Shown here piece after piece: positions 53,980-64,000 of a DNA stretch of 64,000 bases. The notes beneath the pieces are model-generated. The model ran no database searches. It was not told the origin of the DNA and worked only from the letters and a program-made list of their open reading frames with translations. The stretch is from Tractidigestivibacter scatoligenes (GTDB lineage: Bacteria > Actinomycetota > Coriobacteriia > Coriobacteriales > Atopobiaceae), in NCBI RefSeq assembly GCF_001494635.1, contig NZ_LOJF01000009.1:434001-498000 (forward strand), written 5' to 3'. The translations under genes and the position numbers were made by a program. Positions within the stretch are counted from its first letter, which is position 1, and every line of letters begins with the position of its first letter.

Positions 53980-53988
53980 GAACGCTCG

Positions 53989-54079
53989 TGGTGTCGGAGG
54001 CGGGACTTGAACCCGCACGACCTTTTAGTCAGTCACTAGCACCTCAAGCTAGCGCGTCTGCCAATTCCGCCACTCCGAC
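53989..54079 (-). tRNA. tRNA-Leu (anticodon GAG)
   Basis: A 91-nt class II tRNA on the minus strand. It has acceptor GTCGGAG/CTCCGAC, a long variable arm, anticodon stem CTAGC/GCTAG around loop TTGAGGT, T-arm GGTTCAAGTCC and an encoded CCA (53989-53991). Confidence 0.96.
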
Positions 54080-54239
54080 GTGCGCCTTGAACGCGAGGAG
54101 TATCTTAACACACGCTCGCACAGTGGCAAGCGCAAATCGCAAGTTTTTCTCGCCAGACCAAAAATGCGCCGAAAAGGACAGGACTTACTCCTGTCGTCAG
54201 ACGGTCCGACCCTCTCGCCAATGGCGCGCGATTTCACCG

Positions 54240-54352
54240 GTTAGGAAAAATCCGAACGTTTAAGGCGGTCTAACCGTTCGAAATGCGCGGCACCCCCGTG
54301 ATGCCGCGCGTTCTCGCCATTTAATCACCCCTAACCGTTCGGAAAATTCCTA
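54240..54352. repeat. Compound palindrome with ccgaacg motifs
   Basis: ttaggaaaaatccgaacg at the left end faces cgttcggaaaattcctaa at the right end (54334-54352). Inside are a gcgcggca/tgccgcgc hairpin and a further cgaacgttta/taaccgttcg pair. The motif aaccgttcg thus occurs repeatedly within 113 bp. Confidence 0.65.
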
Positions 54353-54355
54353 AAT

Positions 54356-54412
54356 GCCGAGAAGGTGCGGCATTGCCGACAAGGTGCGGCATTGGCGACA
54401 AGGTGCGGCATT
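54356..54412. repeat. 19-bp tandem repeat, three copies
   Basis: Units at 54356-54374, 54375-54393 and 54394-54412 follow the pattern gccgacaaggtgcggcatt with one or two changes each. A fourth, broken unit (cccgagaaga) follows. Confidence 0.85.
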
Positions 54413-54495
54413 CCCGAGAAGATCCTCCCTCCCTGCCCGAGGAGCTCTCGGCATCCGCAGCTTGGGGCGCTGCCGCTGCAAGTCCCGAAAGAAGA

Positions 54496-54590
54496 GCCCC
54501 TCCGGAGACGAAATGTCTCCGGAGGGGCCTGCGTGATGCAAAACGTCTCAGGAATAGCACTTCCGGCGACAGCGAAACTACTTAGCCCAG
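54496..54590. repeat. 61-bp-period repeat (site 3), doubles as terminator
   Basis: The first unit is a perfect 14-bp hairpin (54496-54509 with 54515-54528). On the minus strand UCUUCUUU follows, so it can terminate the binding-protein gene. The second core, gcacttccgg at 54557, is exactly 61 bp after gcccctccgg at 54496, as at the other two sites. Confidence 0.7.
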
Positions 54591-54592
54591 AA

Positions 54593-56398
54593 CTACTTGG
54601 CCCAGCCGATGTTCTCGTTGGACACGGTGAGATACAGCGCGGGGCCGTAGTTGGCGAGACCCTGCTTGGTCACGACAACGTCGGGGCCGGCGTACAGAGG
54701 CACGAAGCCGTAGGAGGCAAGGGCCTTCTTCTCGGCGGCGTTCAGGGCCTTCATCTGGTCGTCGTGGTTCTCGATCGAGATGATCTTGGCCAGCTCGGCG
54801 TCGAGGTCGGCGCTGCCCAGGTGCGTGAAGTTCGACGGAGAGTCGGAGCCGTAGATCTGCGGCCCGTTCCAGACTGACGTGGGCGTGGAGACCCAGCCGA
54901 AGAGGCAGATGTCCCAGGAGCCGCTGGTAAGCGTGGTGGAGAACTCCGAGGAGGGCTTGGCGTCCTGGTCGATCTTGATGCCGGCGTCCTTGGCCATCTT
55001 GATGATGGCGGCAGCGCGGTTCTTCACCGTGTTGGAGTCGCCGAACGTGGTGAAGGAGAAAGCGACCTCGGTGCCGTCCTTGGCGTAGTAGCCGTCGTCG
55101 TCGAGAGCGTAGCCAGCGTCCTCGAGGGTCTTCTTTGCCGCAGCGGTACGCTCGTCGGCAGTGGTGAGGCTGGTGACGTCGTCCGGCATGTTGTTCTCGT
55201 AGCCGTCAGCCCAGACGGGGGTGAGCAGCGAGCCCGGGACGTCCTCCTCCCAGTTCACGCCCTGGAACATAACGGAGCGCAGCGTGGGGATGTCGAGGCA
55301 CTGCACGAAGGCCTTACGCACCGCAATGTCGGCGAGCACGCCACGCGTGGAGTTGATCTCGATGTTGGCAATGGAGAGGCTGTTGGCGCGACGGATCTCG
55401 GCGTTGTCCATGCTGGAGAAGTTGGAGAGCATCTCCTGGGAACCGCTCTGGGCCGTGCCAGTCGCGTCAATCTCGCCGTTCTTGAAGGCGTTGAAGAGCG
55501 CCTGGGAGTCCATCTGCTTGTAGGTGACAGACTCGAGCTTGGGAGCGTCGCCCCACCAGTTGGGGTTGGGGACGAAGGTGACCTGCGTGGTGTCGAAGAA
55601 GTCCACGGTATAGGGACCATAGCCCCACTCAGCGGCGTGGGGGTTGTTGTTCCAGCCGTTGTTGAAGACCTCAGGGTCGGCGGCATCGGGGTGAATGACC
55701 AGGTTGAAGAGGGCCTCGGCAGGATAGACCGGGTTGGAGGTGGTGATAACAACCTGCTTGTCCGACTCGCCCTTCTCGACGGACTCGATGCGGTCGTAGC
55801 CGTCGGTGGCGGCGGGGGTGTAGTCGGGGTTGGTGCCGTTCATGACGGTCCACACGGCCTGGAAGGCGCGGTAGTCGATGGGGGTACCGTCGTTGAACTT
55901 GGCGTCGGGGTTGAGGTCGAGGGTCAGGGTCTGCTTGCCGCCCTCATCGGTGGTCTCGGCCTTGGTCACGAAGTTCGGGTTAGGCTCGAACTTGGAGGCG
56001 GTGGCGTCAGAGGTGAAGAGGTTGGTGGGCATGTACCAGTCCCACATGTTGTGCATCTCTTGCGTGTTGCCCTCGATGGAGAGGTAATTCCAGTTGGGGC
56101 CAATCTCGCCGGCGGGAAGGGTGAGGGTGCCGCCGTCCTGGATCTGGTCACGGTCGAGCGGGTTGTTGTAGACCTTGCCCTTCTCGGGAAGCGGCAGCTG
56201 GTCAAGCGGCGTGGTTGCGGGCGAGCCGTTCTGGGGCTCGGTGCCGGTGACGTCAGTGCTGTTGGCGGTGCCGGTGGCGTTGGCGTTGTCACTGGACGTA
56301 GAGTCGGACCCGCATGCCGCGAGGCCCAGGCCGGCCAGCGCGACGGCGCTGCCGCTCATGCCCAGGAAGGCACGACGCGAAAGGTTGGAAACAGACAT
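54593..56398 (-). CDS. oppA: Oligopeptide ABC transporter substrate-binding lipoprotein (family 5)
   Basis: The 601-aa extracytoplasmic receptor captures peptides for the permease encoded upstream. The N-terminus combines a twin-arginine motif (LSRRAFLGMSG) with a lipobox (GLAACG, Cys29), so it is probably a Tat-exported lipoprotein. A Ser/Thr/Asn-rich linker (residues 30-65) follows. The SBP_bac_5 fold runs from about residue 75, with DGTPIDYRAFQAVW and HPDAADPEVFNNGW. GGGAGAGAAC precedes the start. A terminator lies in the 220-bp gap after the fused ATPase gene, so this gene likely has its own promoter and higher expression. Confidence 0.9.
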   Translation of the reverse strand: MSVSNLSRRAFLGMSGSAVALAGLGLAACGSDSTSSDNANATGTANSTDVTGTEPQNGSPATTPLDQLPLPEKGKVYNNPLDRDQIQDGGTLTLPAGEIGPNWNYLSIEGNTQEMHNMWDWYMPTNLFTSDATASKFEPNPNFVTKAETTDEGGKQTLTLDLNPDAKFNDGTPIDYRAFQAVWTVMNGTNPDYTPAATDGYDRIESVEKGESDKQVVITTSNPVYPAEALFNLVIHPDAADPEVFNNGWNNNPHAAEWGYGPYTVDFFDTTQVTFVPNPNWWGDAPKLESVTYKQMDSQALFNAFKNGEIDATGTAQSGSQEMLSNFSSMDNAEIRRANSLSIANIEINSTRGVLADIAVRKAFVQCLDIPTLRSVMFQGVNWEEDVPGSLLTPVWADGYENNMPDDVTSLTTADERTAAAKKTLEDAGYALDDDGYYAKDGTEVAFSFTTFGDSNTVKNRAAAIIKMAKDAGIKIDQDAKPSSEFSTTLTSGSWDICLFGWVSTPTSVWNGPQIYGSDSPSNFTHLGSADLDAELAKIISIENHDDQMKALNAAEKKALASYGFVPLYAGPDVVVTKQGLANYGPALYLTVSNENIGWAK

Positions 56399-56548
56399 GT
56401 TCTCTCCCGTTCTCTCGGATGATACCGGTTCGTAATGAACCAGTAAGAATGGTATCAGACGAACACAAGTTAATAAAATCGCAATGACATTGAAAAGTGT
56501 TTAGAAATGTCCCAGCAATCTGCCGCACACAAATGTTCACCGTATGCA

Positions 56549-56577
56549 CAAAGAGGGGCCCGGGGAATCCCGGGCCC
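56549..56577 (-). terminator. Terminator between oppDF and oppA
   Basis: A perfect 9-bp stem gggcccggg/cccgggccc (56556-56564 with 56569-56577) is followed on the minus strand by CUCUUUG. The short U-tract suggests partial termination. Confidence 0.65.
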
Positions 56578-56618
56578 ATAGGGTTTTGCTAACAGAGAAT
56601 CGCAGCCATTCTCGCCCG

Positions 56619-58643
<2,025 letters not shown>

Positions 58644-58657
58644 GCGTACGTCTCCGT

Positions 58658-59686
58658 CTACTCGTGGTGTGACCCGGCAGCGTTGCCGGCGGCAGCAGCG
58701 GCGGCCTTCTTGGCCTCGTCCTTCTTGGACTCCTCGTCGGCCACCTCACCCGCAGCGCGGGAGTAGGGGTCGAAGGCGTCCCTCAGGCCGTCGCCAATGA
58801 GCTGCATGCTCACGCACAGGATGATGAGGACAACCGAGGGGATGAGGACGATCCACGGGGCGGAGAGCATGGCAGAGGACCCCTGGGAGAGGATGTAGCC
58901 CAGCGAGGTGTCGGGTGCCTTGATGCCCAGGCCCAGGAAGCTGTAGGCCGTCTCGGAGTTGATGCCGCTGATGACGCACAGGACCGTGTCGATGACCAGG
59001 ATCGAGCCCAGGTTGGGAATCAGGTGGCGCAGGATGATCTTGATCGAGGGCACGCCCATGTACTTGGCGGCGCGCACGTAGTCGCGCTCGCGCAGCGAGA
59101 GGGCCATGGTGCGAAGCGTTCGGGCGTAGCCGATCCAGCCAAAGGCGGTGAGGCCCAGGATGAGCATGATCCAGCCCTGCGTGCCGGAGGCGGCACGCAC
59201 GATCATGGCCACAAGCAGGAAGCTCGGGATAACGAGCAGCATGTCGAGAAGCCACATGCCGATCTTCTCGCCCCAGCCACGGGCGTAGGCGATGGCCGTG
59301 CCCACGATGGCCGAGATGGCGGTGGTGAGAATGGCGTAGGTGAGGCCAATCACCAGGGAGCGGCCAAGGCCGTGCACGACACAGGCAAAGAGGTCAAAGC
59401 CGCCGCCGTCGGTGCCAAACCAGTGGCGCGCGTTGGGCGCCACGTTAATGGCCGTGAAGTCTGGGTCGGTGTAGTCGTACTTGCAGATAAAGGGCCCAAA
59501 GATGGCGAGAAGCACCAGGATGGCCAAGATGGTGAGGCCCACCACGGCGCTCTTCTGCCTAAAGAACCTGCGTGCGATGAGGCCTGCGTAGCTAATGCGC
59601 TTGACTTCGCCGGGACCGGCAGCGTCGGCCTGGAGCTCGAGCTGGGCGTTGGTGAGCTGCTCGTCCTTGTTGTTCTGCTCTTCCAT
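58658..59686 (-). CDS. oppC: Oligopeptide ABC transporter permease OppC
   Basis: The 342-aa permease has six spans and the BPD-transport EAA loop (AAKYMGVPSIKIILRHLIPN, about residues 218-237). FLGLGIKAPDTSLGYILSQG and IGDGLRDAFDP are typical OppC endings, and the last 20 residues are Ala-rich. The ATG at 59686 is preferred since TAGGAG lies seven bases upstream; the ATG two codons earlier is too close to it. It follows oppB with a ten-base gap. Confidence 0.92.
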   Translation of the reverse strand: MEEQNNKDEQLTNAQLELQADAAGPGEVKRISYAGLIARRFFRQKSAVVGLTILAILVLLAIFGPFICKYDYTDPDFTAINVAPNARHWFGTDGGGFDLFACVVHGLGRSLVIGLTYAILTTAISAIVGTAIAYARGWGEKIGMWLLDMLLVIPSFLLVAMIVRAASGTQGWIMLILGLTAFGWIGYARTLRTMALSLRERDYVRAAKYMGVPSIKIILRHLIPNLGSILVIDTVLCVISGINSETAYSFLGLGIKAPDTSLGYILSQGSSAMLSAPWIVLIPSVVLIILCVSMQLIGDGLRDAFDPYSRAAGEVADEESKKDEAKKAAAAAAGNAAGSHHE

Positions 59687-59695
59687 TGCCATCTC

Positions 59696-60688
59696 CTAGC
59701 TCATCTTGATTCGGGGGTCGAGCGCCGCGGCAAAGAGGTCCGCGAGTAGGGCACCCAGGAGCGTGCAGGCGCCCGAGAAGGCGGCAACGGCAACGGCTCC
59801 GTTGATGTTGTTGTTATTGATGCAGTTGATGAAGTACTCGCCCATGCCGTGGATGGCGAAGATCTTCTCCGTCATGACGGCGCCGGTGAAGATGCTCGCG
59901 ATGGAGAAGGCAACGTTCACCGAGGTGGGGATGAGGCTGGCGCGCAGGGCGTGCTTGCGGATGGCCTGCTTCTTGGTGAGGCCCTTGGCACGCGCCGTGC
60001 GCACGTAGTCCGCGTGCATCTCGTCCAAGAGGTAGGTACGCTGGTTCAGGTGGTAGCCCACAGAGCTGATGATGGTAAGCACGATCGTGGGCAGCAGGAT
60101 GTGCTGCAGGAAGTCGATGAGGCCAATGAAGAAGTTTGGGCCGTCATAGCTTGAAAGGCCCGTGACGTAGAAGATGCGCTGTCCCGTCTGTTGGTTTATC
60201 TCGATGGCAAAGAACACGATGAGGATGGCAAGAACGACCGTGGGGATGACGAGAAAGACCGAGGCCAGCCCACTCCAGAACCTGTCCTGCCATTGGTACT
60301 GCCGTTGCGCCGTGTAGACGCCCAGGCTCACGCCAATCACGATGGAGAGGATGGTCGAGAGGAGCATCAACTTGACCGAGGCGCCAATGCGGCTGGAGAT
60401 CTCGTTGTTCACGGAGTCGCCCGCAGGCGAGAGGCCCCAGTTCCACTCGGTCACGATGTTGGTAAGCCAACGCTGGTAGCGCTCGGTAACCGGGGTCTTG
60501 TCGTTGAGGTTGGCCTTGTCCAGGGAGGCCTCGATGGACTCCTGGGAGGGCCGCGGCGTGCGCGACTCGTAGTTCGAGCGCGGGCTCATGAAAGCGCACG
60601 CGAGAAAGTAGGTAAGCGAGGTCGCAACGAAGATCATCACTATGTAGTTGACGATCCTCTTGGCCAGGTACCCTAGAAATCGTGCCAT
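59696..60688 (-). CDS. oppB: Oligopeptide ABC transporter permease OppB
   Basis: The 330-aa permease has an N-terminal helix (RIVNYIVMIFVATSLTYFLA), an extracytoplasmic segment rich in charged residues (about 35-95), five more spans and the EAA loop RTARAKGLTKKQAIRKHALRAS split near residue 237. The C-terminus, FAAALDPRIKMS, is the OppB/DppB type. The start at 60688 follows a strong AAAGGAG. It is the first gene of the second transporter operon. A leader of about 200 nt upstream holds overlapping hairpins. Confidence 0.92.
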   Translation of the reverse strand: MARFLGYLAKRIVNYIVMIFVATSLTYFLACAFMSPRSNYESRTPRPSQESIEASLDKANLNDKTPVTERYQRWLTNIVTEWNWGLSPAGDSVNNEISSRIGASVKLMLLSTILSIVIGVSLGVYTAQRQYQWQDRFWSGLASVFLVIPTVVLAILIVFFAIEINQQTGQRIFYVTGLSSYDGPNFFIGLIDFLQHILLPTIVLTIISSVGYHLNQRTYLLDEMHADYVRTARAKGLTKKQAIRKHALRASLIPTSVNVAFSIASIFTGAVMTEKIFAIHGMGEYFINCINNNNINGAVAVAAFSGACTLLGALLADLFAAALDPRIKMS

Positions 60689-60836
60689 CGAAACTCCTTT
60701 GTGCCGTTCGCGCAACCAAAGAGGATGCTCGGCTAACCTGCACCTGCGCACCTCTTGGGGGTTCCGCTCGCCCGAGCCATACGGAGCAAGAGTCCCCCTG
60801 GCACAACGAAAGGGGACGAAATTCACCATACGGCCA

Positions 60837-60884
60837 CCCACATGTCGCGTGCCACGCAACGCCATGTGGGTCTGGCGTGGCACG
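60837..60884 (-). promoter_or_regulatory. Interleaved hairpins in the oppB leader
   Basis: Two inverted repeats overlap: cccacatg/catgtggg (60837-60844 with 60863-60870) and cgtgccacgc/gcgtggcacg (60848-60857 with 60875-60884). They can form a pseudoknot or exclude each other. An extended -10 (TGCTAGACT) just upstream on the minus strand puts the hairpins at the 5' end of the oppB mRNA. The rest of the 333-bp gap (60689-61021) holds only this leader, the promoter and the terminator of the preceding operon. Confidence 0.5.
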
Positions 60885-60958
60885 ACACAACATGGGGTAG
60901 TCTAGCACCATGGCTTGGTTACACAATAGAAAACAGTATGCAAACTAAACGACCAAAA

Positions 60959-60996
60959 CGCCCCGTGCCAGTGACCTTAGGTCACCACACGGGGCG
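60959..60996 (-). terminator. Terminator after oppF of the first operon
   Basis: A 9-bp outer stem cgccccgtg/cacggggcg (60959-60967 with 60988-60996) plus an inner gtgacc/ggtcac stem is followed on the minus strand by UUUUGG. Confidence 0.8.
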
Positions 60997-61021
60997 AAAA
61001 GCGTTGAAGTTTGATACTAAA

Positions 61022-62032
61022 TTATAGCTCGATGGATGAATCTTTGATGGGGAACGGCTGGCCGTAGTGGCAGGCGCAGAAGTGTCCTCCACCAAGATCG
61101 CGCAGTTCGGGGTGCTCCTTGGAGCACTTCTCGGTGGCAAGCGGGCAGCGCGTGTGGAAGCGGCAGCCAGAGGGCGGGTCTATGGGCGAAGGCGGGTCGC
61201 CGGCAAGGATGATGCGCTTGCGCGAGTGCTGGATGTCTGGATCGGGCACAGGCACAGCCGAGAGAAGCGACTGCGAGTACGGGTGGCAGGGCTTCTCGTA
61301 CAGCTCTTTCCAGTCCGCGTACTCCATGAGGTTGCCCAGATACATCACGGCAACGTGGTCGGAGACATGCTGGACCACCGAGAGGTCGTGCGCAATGAAG
61401 AGATACGCCGTTCCAAACTCCTGCTGAAGGTCGGCCAGGAGGTTCAAAACCTGCGCCTGAATGGAGACGTCGAGCGCCGAGACCGGCTCGTCGCAAATGA
61501 TGAGCTTTGGCTTTAGGGCAAATGCGCGCGCGATGCCCACGCGCTGGCGCTGACCGCCAGAGAACTCGTGGGGATAGCGGTTGATATGCTCGGGGTTCAA
61601 CCCCACCATGTCGAGAAGGGACGCCACGTACTTTATGCGCTCGACTTTGTCGGGCATCAAGTTGTGGATGACGAGAGGCTCGGAGACAATCTCGCCGATG
61701 GTCATGCGCGGATTGAGGCTCGCGTAGGGATCCTGGAAGATGTACTGCATGTCGCGTCGCATGGCCTTGAGCTCTTTGCGGCTCATCTTCGTGACGTCCT
61801 TGCCATCGAAGGTGATCTTGCCGGAGGTTGGCTCGATGAGGCGCATGATGCAGCGGCCCGTGGTGGACTTGCCGCAGCCTGACTCGCCTACCAGGCCAAG
61901 GGTCTGGCCGGGATAGATCTCAAAGCTCACGTCACTCACGGCAGAGACCTTGCGCTTCTCGCGCGAGAAGACGCTGGAGTCTACCGGGAATTCCTTGGTG
62001 AGGTGCTCGACCTTGAGAAGGGGCTCTGTCAT
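61022..62032 (-). CDS. oppF: Oligopeptide ABC transporter ATP-binding protein OppF
   Basis: The 336-aa ATPase has [13 protein letters not shown], an OppF-type [18 protein letters not shown] (about 95-112), FSGGQRQRV and [14 protein letters not shown]. The C-terminal oligo_HPY cysteines appear in [15 protein letters not shown]. It pairs with OppD encoded immediately upstream, its start overlapping that stop by one base (TAATG). It is the last gene of the first operon, ahead of a terminator. Confidence 0.94.
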   Translation of the reverse strand: MTEPLLKVEHLTKEFPVDSSVFSREKRKVSAVSDVSFEIYPGQTLGLVGESGCGKSTTGRCIMRLIEPTSGKITFDGKDVTKMSRKELKAMRRDMQYIFQDPYASLNPRMTIGEIVSEPLVIHNLMPDKVERIKYVASLLDMVGLNPEHINRYPHEFSGGQRQRVGIARAFALKPKLIICDEPVSALDVSIQAQVLNLLADLQQEFGTAYLFIAHDLSVVQHVSDHVAVMYLGNLMEYADWKELYEKPCHPYSQSLLSAVPVPDPDIQHSRKRIILAGDPPSPIDPPSGCRFHTRCPLATEKCSKEHPELRDLGGGHFCACHYGQPFPIKDSSIEL

Positions 62033-63144
62033 TACGCCTCGCCTCCCTTCTCGGCATGCGCGGGCGCCGCAGCCTTGCTCCTGCTGGTCTTGGGCGCGTT
62101 CTTGGCAACAAAGTCCTTGTCAAGCGAGTAGTGGCAGCAAGAGTAATGGTTGGGGCCAACCATGATGCGGCCCGGGCGCTCGGCGCGGCACTTGTCCGTA
62201 GCGTACGGACAGCGCGGGGAGAACGCGCAGCCAGAGGGCAGCGTCACGAGCGAGGGCGGGTTGCCCTTGATGGGCGTGAGCGGGTGCTTTTCGGTCATGA
62301 CCGGGTCTGGGATCGAGCGGATGAGGCCCCAGGTGTAGGGGTGCGTGGAGTTGTAGAAGATCTCCTCGGCCGTGCCAAACTCCACGGGGTGCCCCGCGTA
62401 CATGACCATGATCTTGTCGGCCACGTCGGCAACAACGCCCAGGTCGTGCGTGATCATCACGATGGCGTTGCCGTTCTTCTTCTGCATCTCGCGCATGAGC
62501 TCGATGATCTGCGCCTGAATGGTCACGTCGAGGGCCGTGGTGGGCTCGTCGGCAATGAGTATGTCCGGGTCGCAGGCAAGTGCCATGGCAATCATGACGC
62601 GCTGGCGCATGCCACCCGAGAACTGGTGCGGGTAGTCCTTTACGCGTTGCTCGGGGTTGGGGATGCCCACCATGTCGAGAAGCTCGACCGAACGCTTGAG
62701 GGCCTCCTCCTTGGAGTAGCCGCGATGCAGGCGCAAGCCCTCGCCCAGCTGGCGTCCAATGGTGTAGACGGGGTTCAGCGAGGTCATGGGGTCCTGGAAG
62801 ATCATCGCGATGTCGTTGCCGCGTATGTCCTGCATCTGCTCCTCGCTCATCTTGAGCAGGGACTGACCGCGGTAGCGCACGTCGCCGCCCTCGATGCGTC
62901 CCGGGGGCATATCGATGAGGCCCATGATGGTGAGGTGCGTGACCGATTTGCCGGAGCCGGACTCCCCCACCACACCGAGCGTCTCGCCACGGTCGAGGGT
63001 GTAAGACACGCCGTCCACGGCCTTGACCACGCCGTCCTGCGTGTGGAAGTACATCTTGAGGTCATCGACCTCGAGGAGGTGCGCACCCTCGGGAACGGGC
63101 TGGTCCTTGAGGTGCATCTGCACTCTGGTCTTCTTCTTGAACAT
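62032..63144 (-). CDS. oppD: Oligopeptide ABC transporter ATP-binding protein OppD
   Basis: The 370-aa ATPase has [55 protein letters not shown] and the oligo_HPY tail with [15 protein letters not shown]. An extra 25-residue Ala/Lys-rich tail ends the protein. It lies three bases after the oppC stop. Together with OppF it forms the ATPase pair of the first peptide transporter. Confidence 0.94.
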   Translation of the reverse strand: MFKKKTRVQMHLKDQPVPEGAHLLEVDDLKMYFHTQDGVVKAVDGVSYTLDRGETLGVVGESGSGKSVTHLTIMGLIDMPPGRIEGGDVRYRGQSLLKMSEEQMQDIRGNDIAMIFQDPMTSLNPVYTIGRQLGEGLRLHRGYSKEEALKRSVELLDMVGIPNPEQRVKDYPHQFSGGMRQRVMIAMALACDPDILIADEPTTALDVTIQAQIIELMREMQKKNGNAIVMITHDLGVVADVADKIMVMYAGHPVEFGTAEEIFYNSTHPYTWGLIRSIPDPVMTEKHPLTPIKGNPPSLVTLPSGCAFSPRCPYATDKCRAERPGRIMVGPNHYSCCHYSLDKDFVAKNAPKTSRSKAAAPAHAEKGGEA

Positions 63145-63147
63145 GGC

Positions 63148-64000
63148 TTATGCATCCTTCATCTTGACGTCGAGGGCATCGCGCAGACCGTCGCCCAGGA
63201 GGGTGAAGGCAAGCACTGTGGTAAGAATCGCGAGGCCGGGCATGATCATGAGCCAGGGCTGGGTGGCCAGATAGGTTGCTCCGTCCTGAATCATGATGCC
63301 CCAGGACGGGTTGGGTGCCTGGACGCCCATGCCCAGGAAGGACAGGGCCGCCTCGGTGAGGATGGCGGAGCCGATGTTCATCGTGGCATAGACCACGATG
63401 ACCGCCACAGAGTTGGGGAAGATGTGGCGAGCAATGATGCGCGCGTCTGAGGCGCCCATCGCGCGCGCCGCGTCAACGTAGTCGTTCTCCTTGACGGTAA
63501 GGATGGCAGAGCGGAACACGCGGGCAATCGACGGCCAGCCCAGGATGCCGATGGCGATAAAAACGTTCTGGATGCCCGGCCCTATCACCGCAAGCATGGC
63601 TATGACGAAGAGCGTGTAGGGGAAGGCTAAGAAGATATCAGCCAGCCTCATGATGATCGTGTCCCAAATGCCTCCGTAGTAGGCGGCAAGTGCACCCATG
63701 ATGAGGCCAAGCACGGTGGAGATGGCCGTCGCAAGAACGCCAACGGCGAGCGAGATCCGCGAACCGTAGATGACGCGGCAGAGGACGTCACGACCAAGCG
63801 TGTCGGTGCCAAAGGGATGCTCGGCCGATGGCGCAAGCCTAGAGTTCTGCGCCATAGTTGCCGAGTCGGTCTCGGTTGGGCTGCCAAGCGTGCCCGGAAC
63901 CCAAAGGTCTGCCGTCAGGGCAACAACGATGACGAAGCCAATCCAGATCATGCCGATCATAGCAAGCTTGTTGCGCTTCAGCCTCTTCCAAGCATCGCCC
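63148..64000 (-). CDS. oppC: Oligopeptide ABC transporter permease OppC, 5' end outside window
   Basis: The frame runs past the right edge: AWKRLKRNKLAMIGMIWIG is read through 63960, typical of an OppC N-terminal region, so the upstream ATG at 63960 is internal. Visible features are GTDTLGRDVLCRVIYGSRISL before the transmembrane domain, the EAA loop ARAMGASDARIIARHIFPNS and the C-terminal FLGMGVQAPNPSWGIM and LGDGLRDALD. At least 284 residues are in the window. Its oppB and any binding-protein gene would lie to the right. Confidence 0.92.
   Translation of the reverse strand, partial: GDAWKRLKRNKLAMIGMIWIGFVIVVALTADLWVPGTLGSPTETDSATMAQNSRLAPSAEHPFGTDTLGRDVLCRVIYGSRISLAVGVLATAISTVLGLIMGALAAYYGGIWDTIIMRLADIFLAFPYTLFVIAMLAVIGPGIQNVFIAIGILGWPSIARVFRSAILTVKENDYVDAARAMGASDARIIARHIFPNSVAVIVVYATMNIGSAILTEAALSFLGMGVQAPNPSWGIMIQDGATYLATQPWLMIMPGLAILTTVLAFTLLGDGLRDALDVKMKDA

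Larger units (their letters stand above)
54080..54592. other. 513-bp repeat-filled intergenic region
   Basis: No gene was found between tRNA-Leu and the binding-protein stop. The region holds, in order, a palindrome (54240-54352), a 19-bp tandem repeat (54356-54412) and 61-bp-period repeat units (54496-54590). Confidence 0.7.

Noticed and set aside
49673-54079. Prophage or integrative element between the tRNA genes
   Set aside because: No integrase, att-like duplication of a tRNA 3' end or phage gene was found; the genes between are ordinary signalling proteins.

Overview
The window reads as a chromosomal segment of a GC-rich, strictly fermentative anaerobe. The best guess is a member of the Coriobacteriia (Olsenella/Atopobiaceae-like). 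The basis is strong G/C third-position codon bias, a monomeric ferredoxin-type [FeFe] hydrogenase with a TSCCPAW site, D- and L-2-hydroxyacid dehydrogenases, an atypical phosphofructokinase, phenylacetate-CoA ligase, two oligopeptide ABC systems and no respiratory genes. The taxonomy is an inference from gene content; no rRNA operon lies in the window. Genes are dense, mostly single or in short operons, with many convergent pairs whose gaps hold palindromes.

Layout. 1-9 kb: phenylacetate-CoA ligase (partial), a nested palindromic element, a GNAT acetyltransferase, the divergent pdxR/pdxST vitamin B6 locus with putative PdxR boxes, phosphofructokinase, an MgtC-like membrane protein, a radical SAM protein and a DUF4160/DUF2442 pair. 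9-20 kb: a class II glutamine amidotransferase, a DEDDh exonuclease followed by a LysR regulator, htpG, a D-2-hydroxyacid dehydrogenase, a probable free-standing structured RNA of about 310 nt with its own promoter and terminator, a nitroreductase, the [FeFe] hydrogenase and an RluA-type pseudouridine synthase. 20-35 kb: a DAACS symporter, a MacA/MacB-like export operon, a second DUF4160 cassette bracketed by an exact 31-bp direct repeat, a LysR/NhaC divergent pair, a PrsW-type protease, hisS, a secreted-protein gene broken at a G6 tract and a TIM-barrel protein.

35-42.5 kb is the most accessory-looking part. It holds a translationally coupled TerB-domain protein / BrxD-like P-loop ATPase / Lhr-like helicase operon, probably a DNA-processing or defence module, followed by one copy of a 75-bp repeated element and a 400-bp fold-back palindrome. 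42.5-54 kb: a DUF389 protein, an LDH-fold dehydrogenase, an LPG-synthase-like membrane protein, the cysteine desulfurase/mnmA tRNA-thiolation pair, tRNA-Gly and tRNA-Cys, a partner-switching module (STAS-HATPase fusion plus PAS/GAF/PP2C phosphatase), an ACT protein and tRNA-Leu. 54-64 kb: two oligopeptide ABC transporter operons on the minus strand, one with a fused double ATPase and a Tat lipoprotein binding protein.

Repeats are a theme. A family with an exact 61-bp period occurs at three or more intergenic sites (29.4, 50.0 and 54.5 kb, with a single unit near 30.56 kb). A 75-bp stem-ended element occurs twice. Fold-back palindromes lie at 1.5, 17.7, 30.4, 42.2 and 54.3 kb. No phage, IS transposase, CRISPR array or rRNA was seen.
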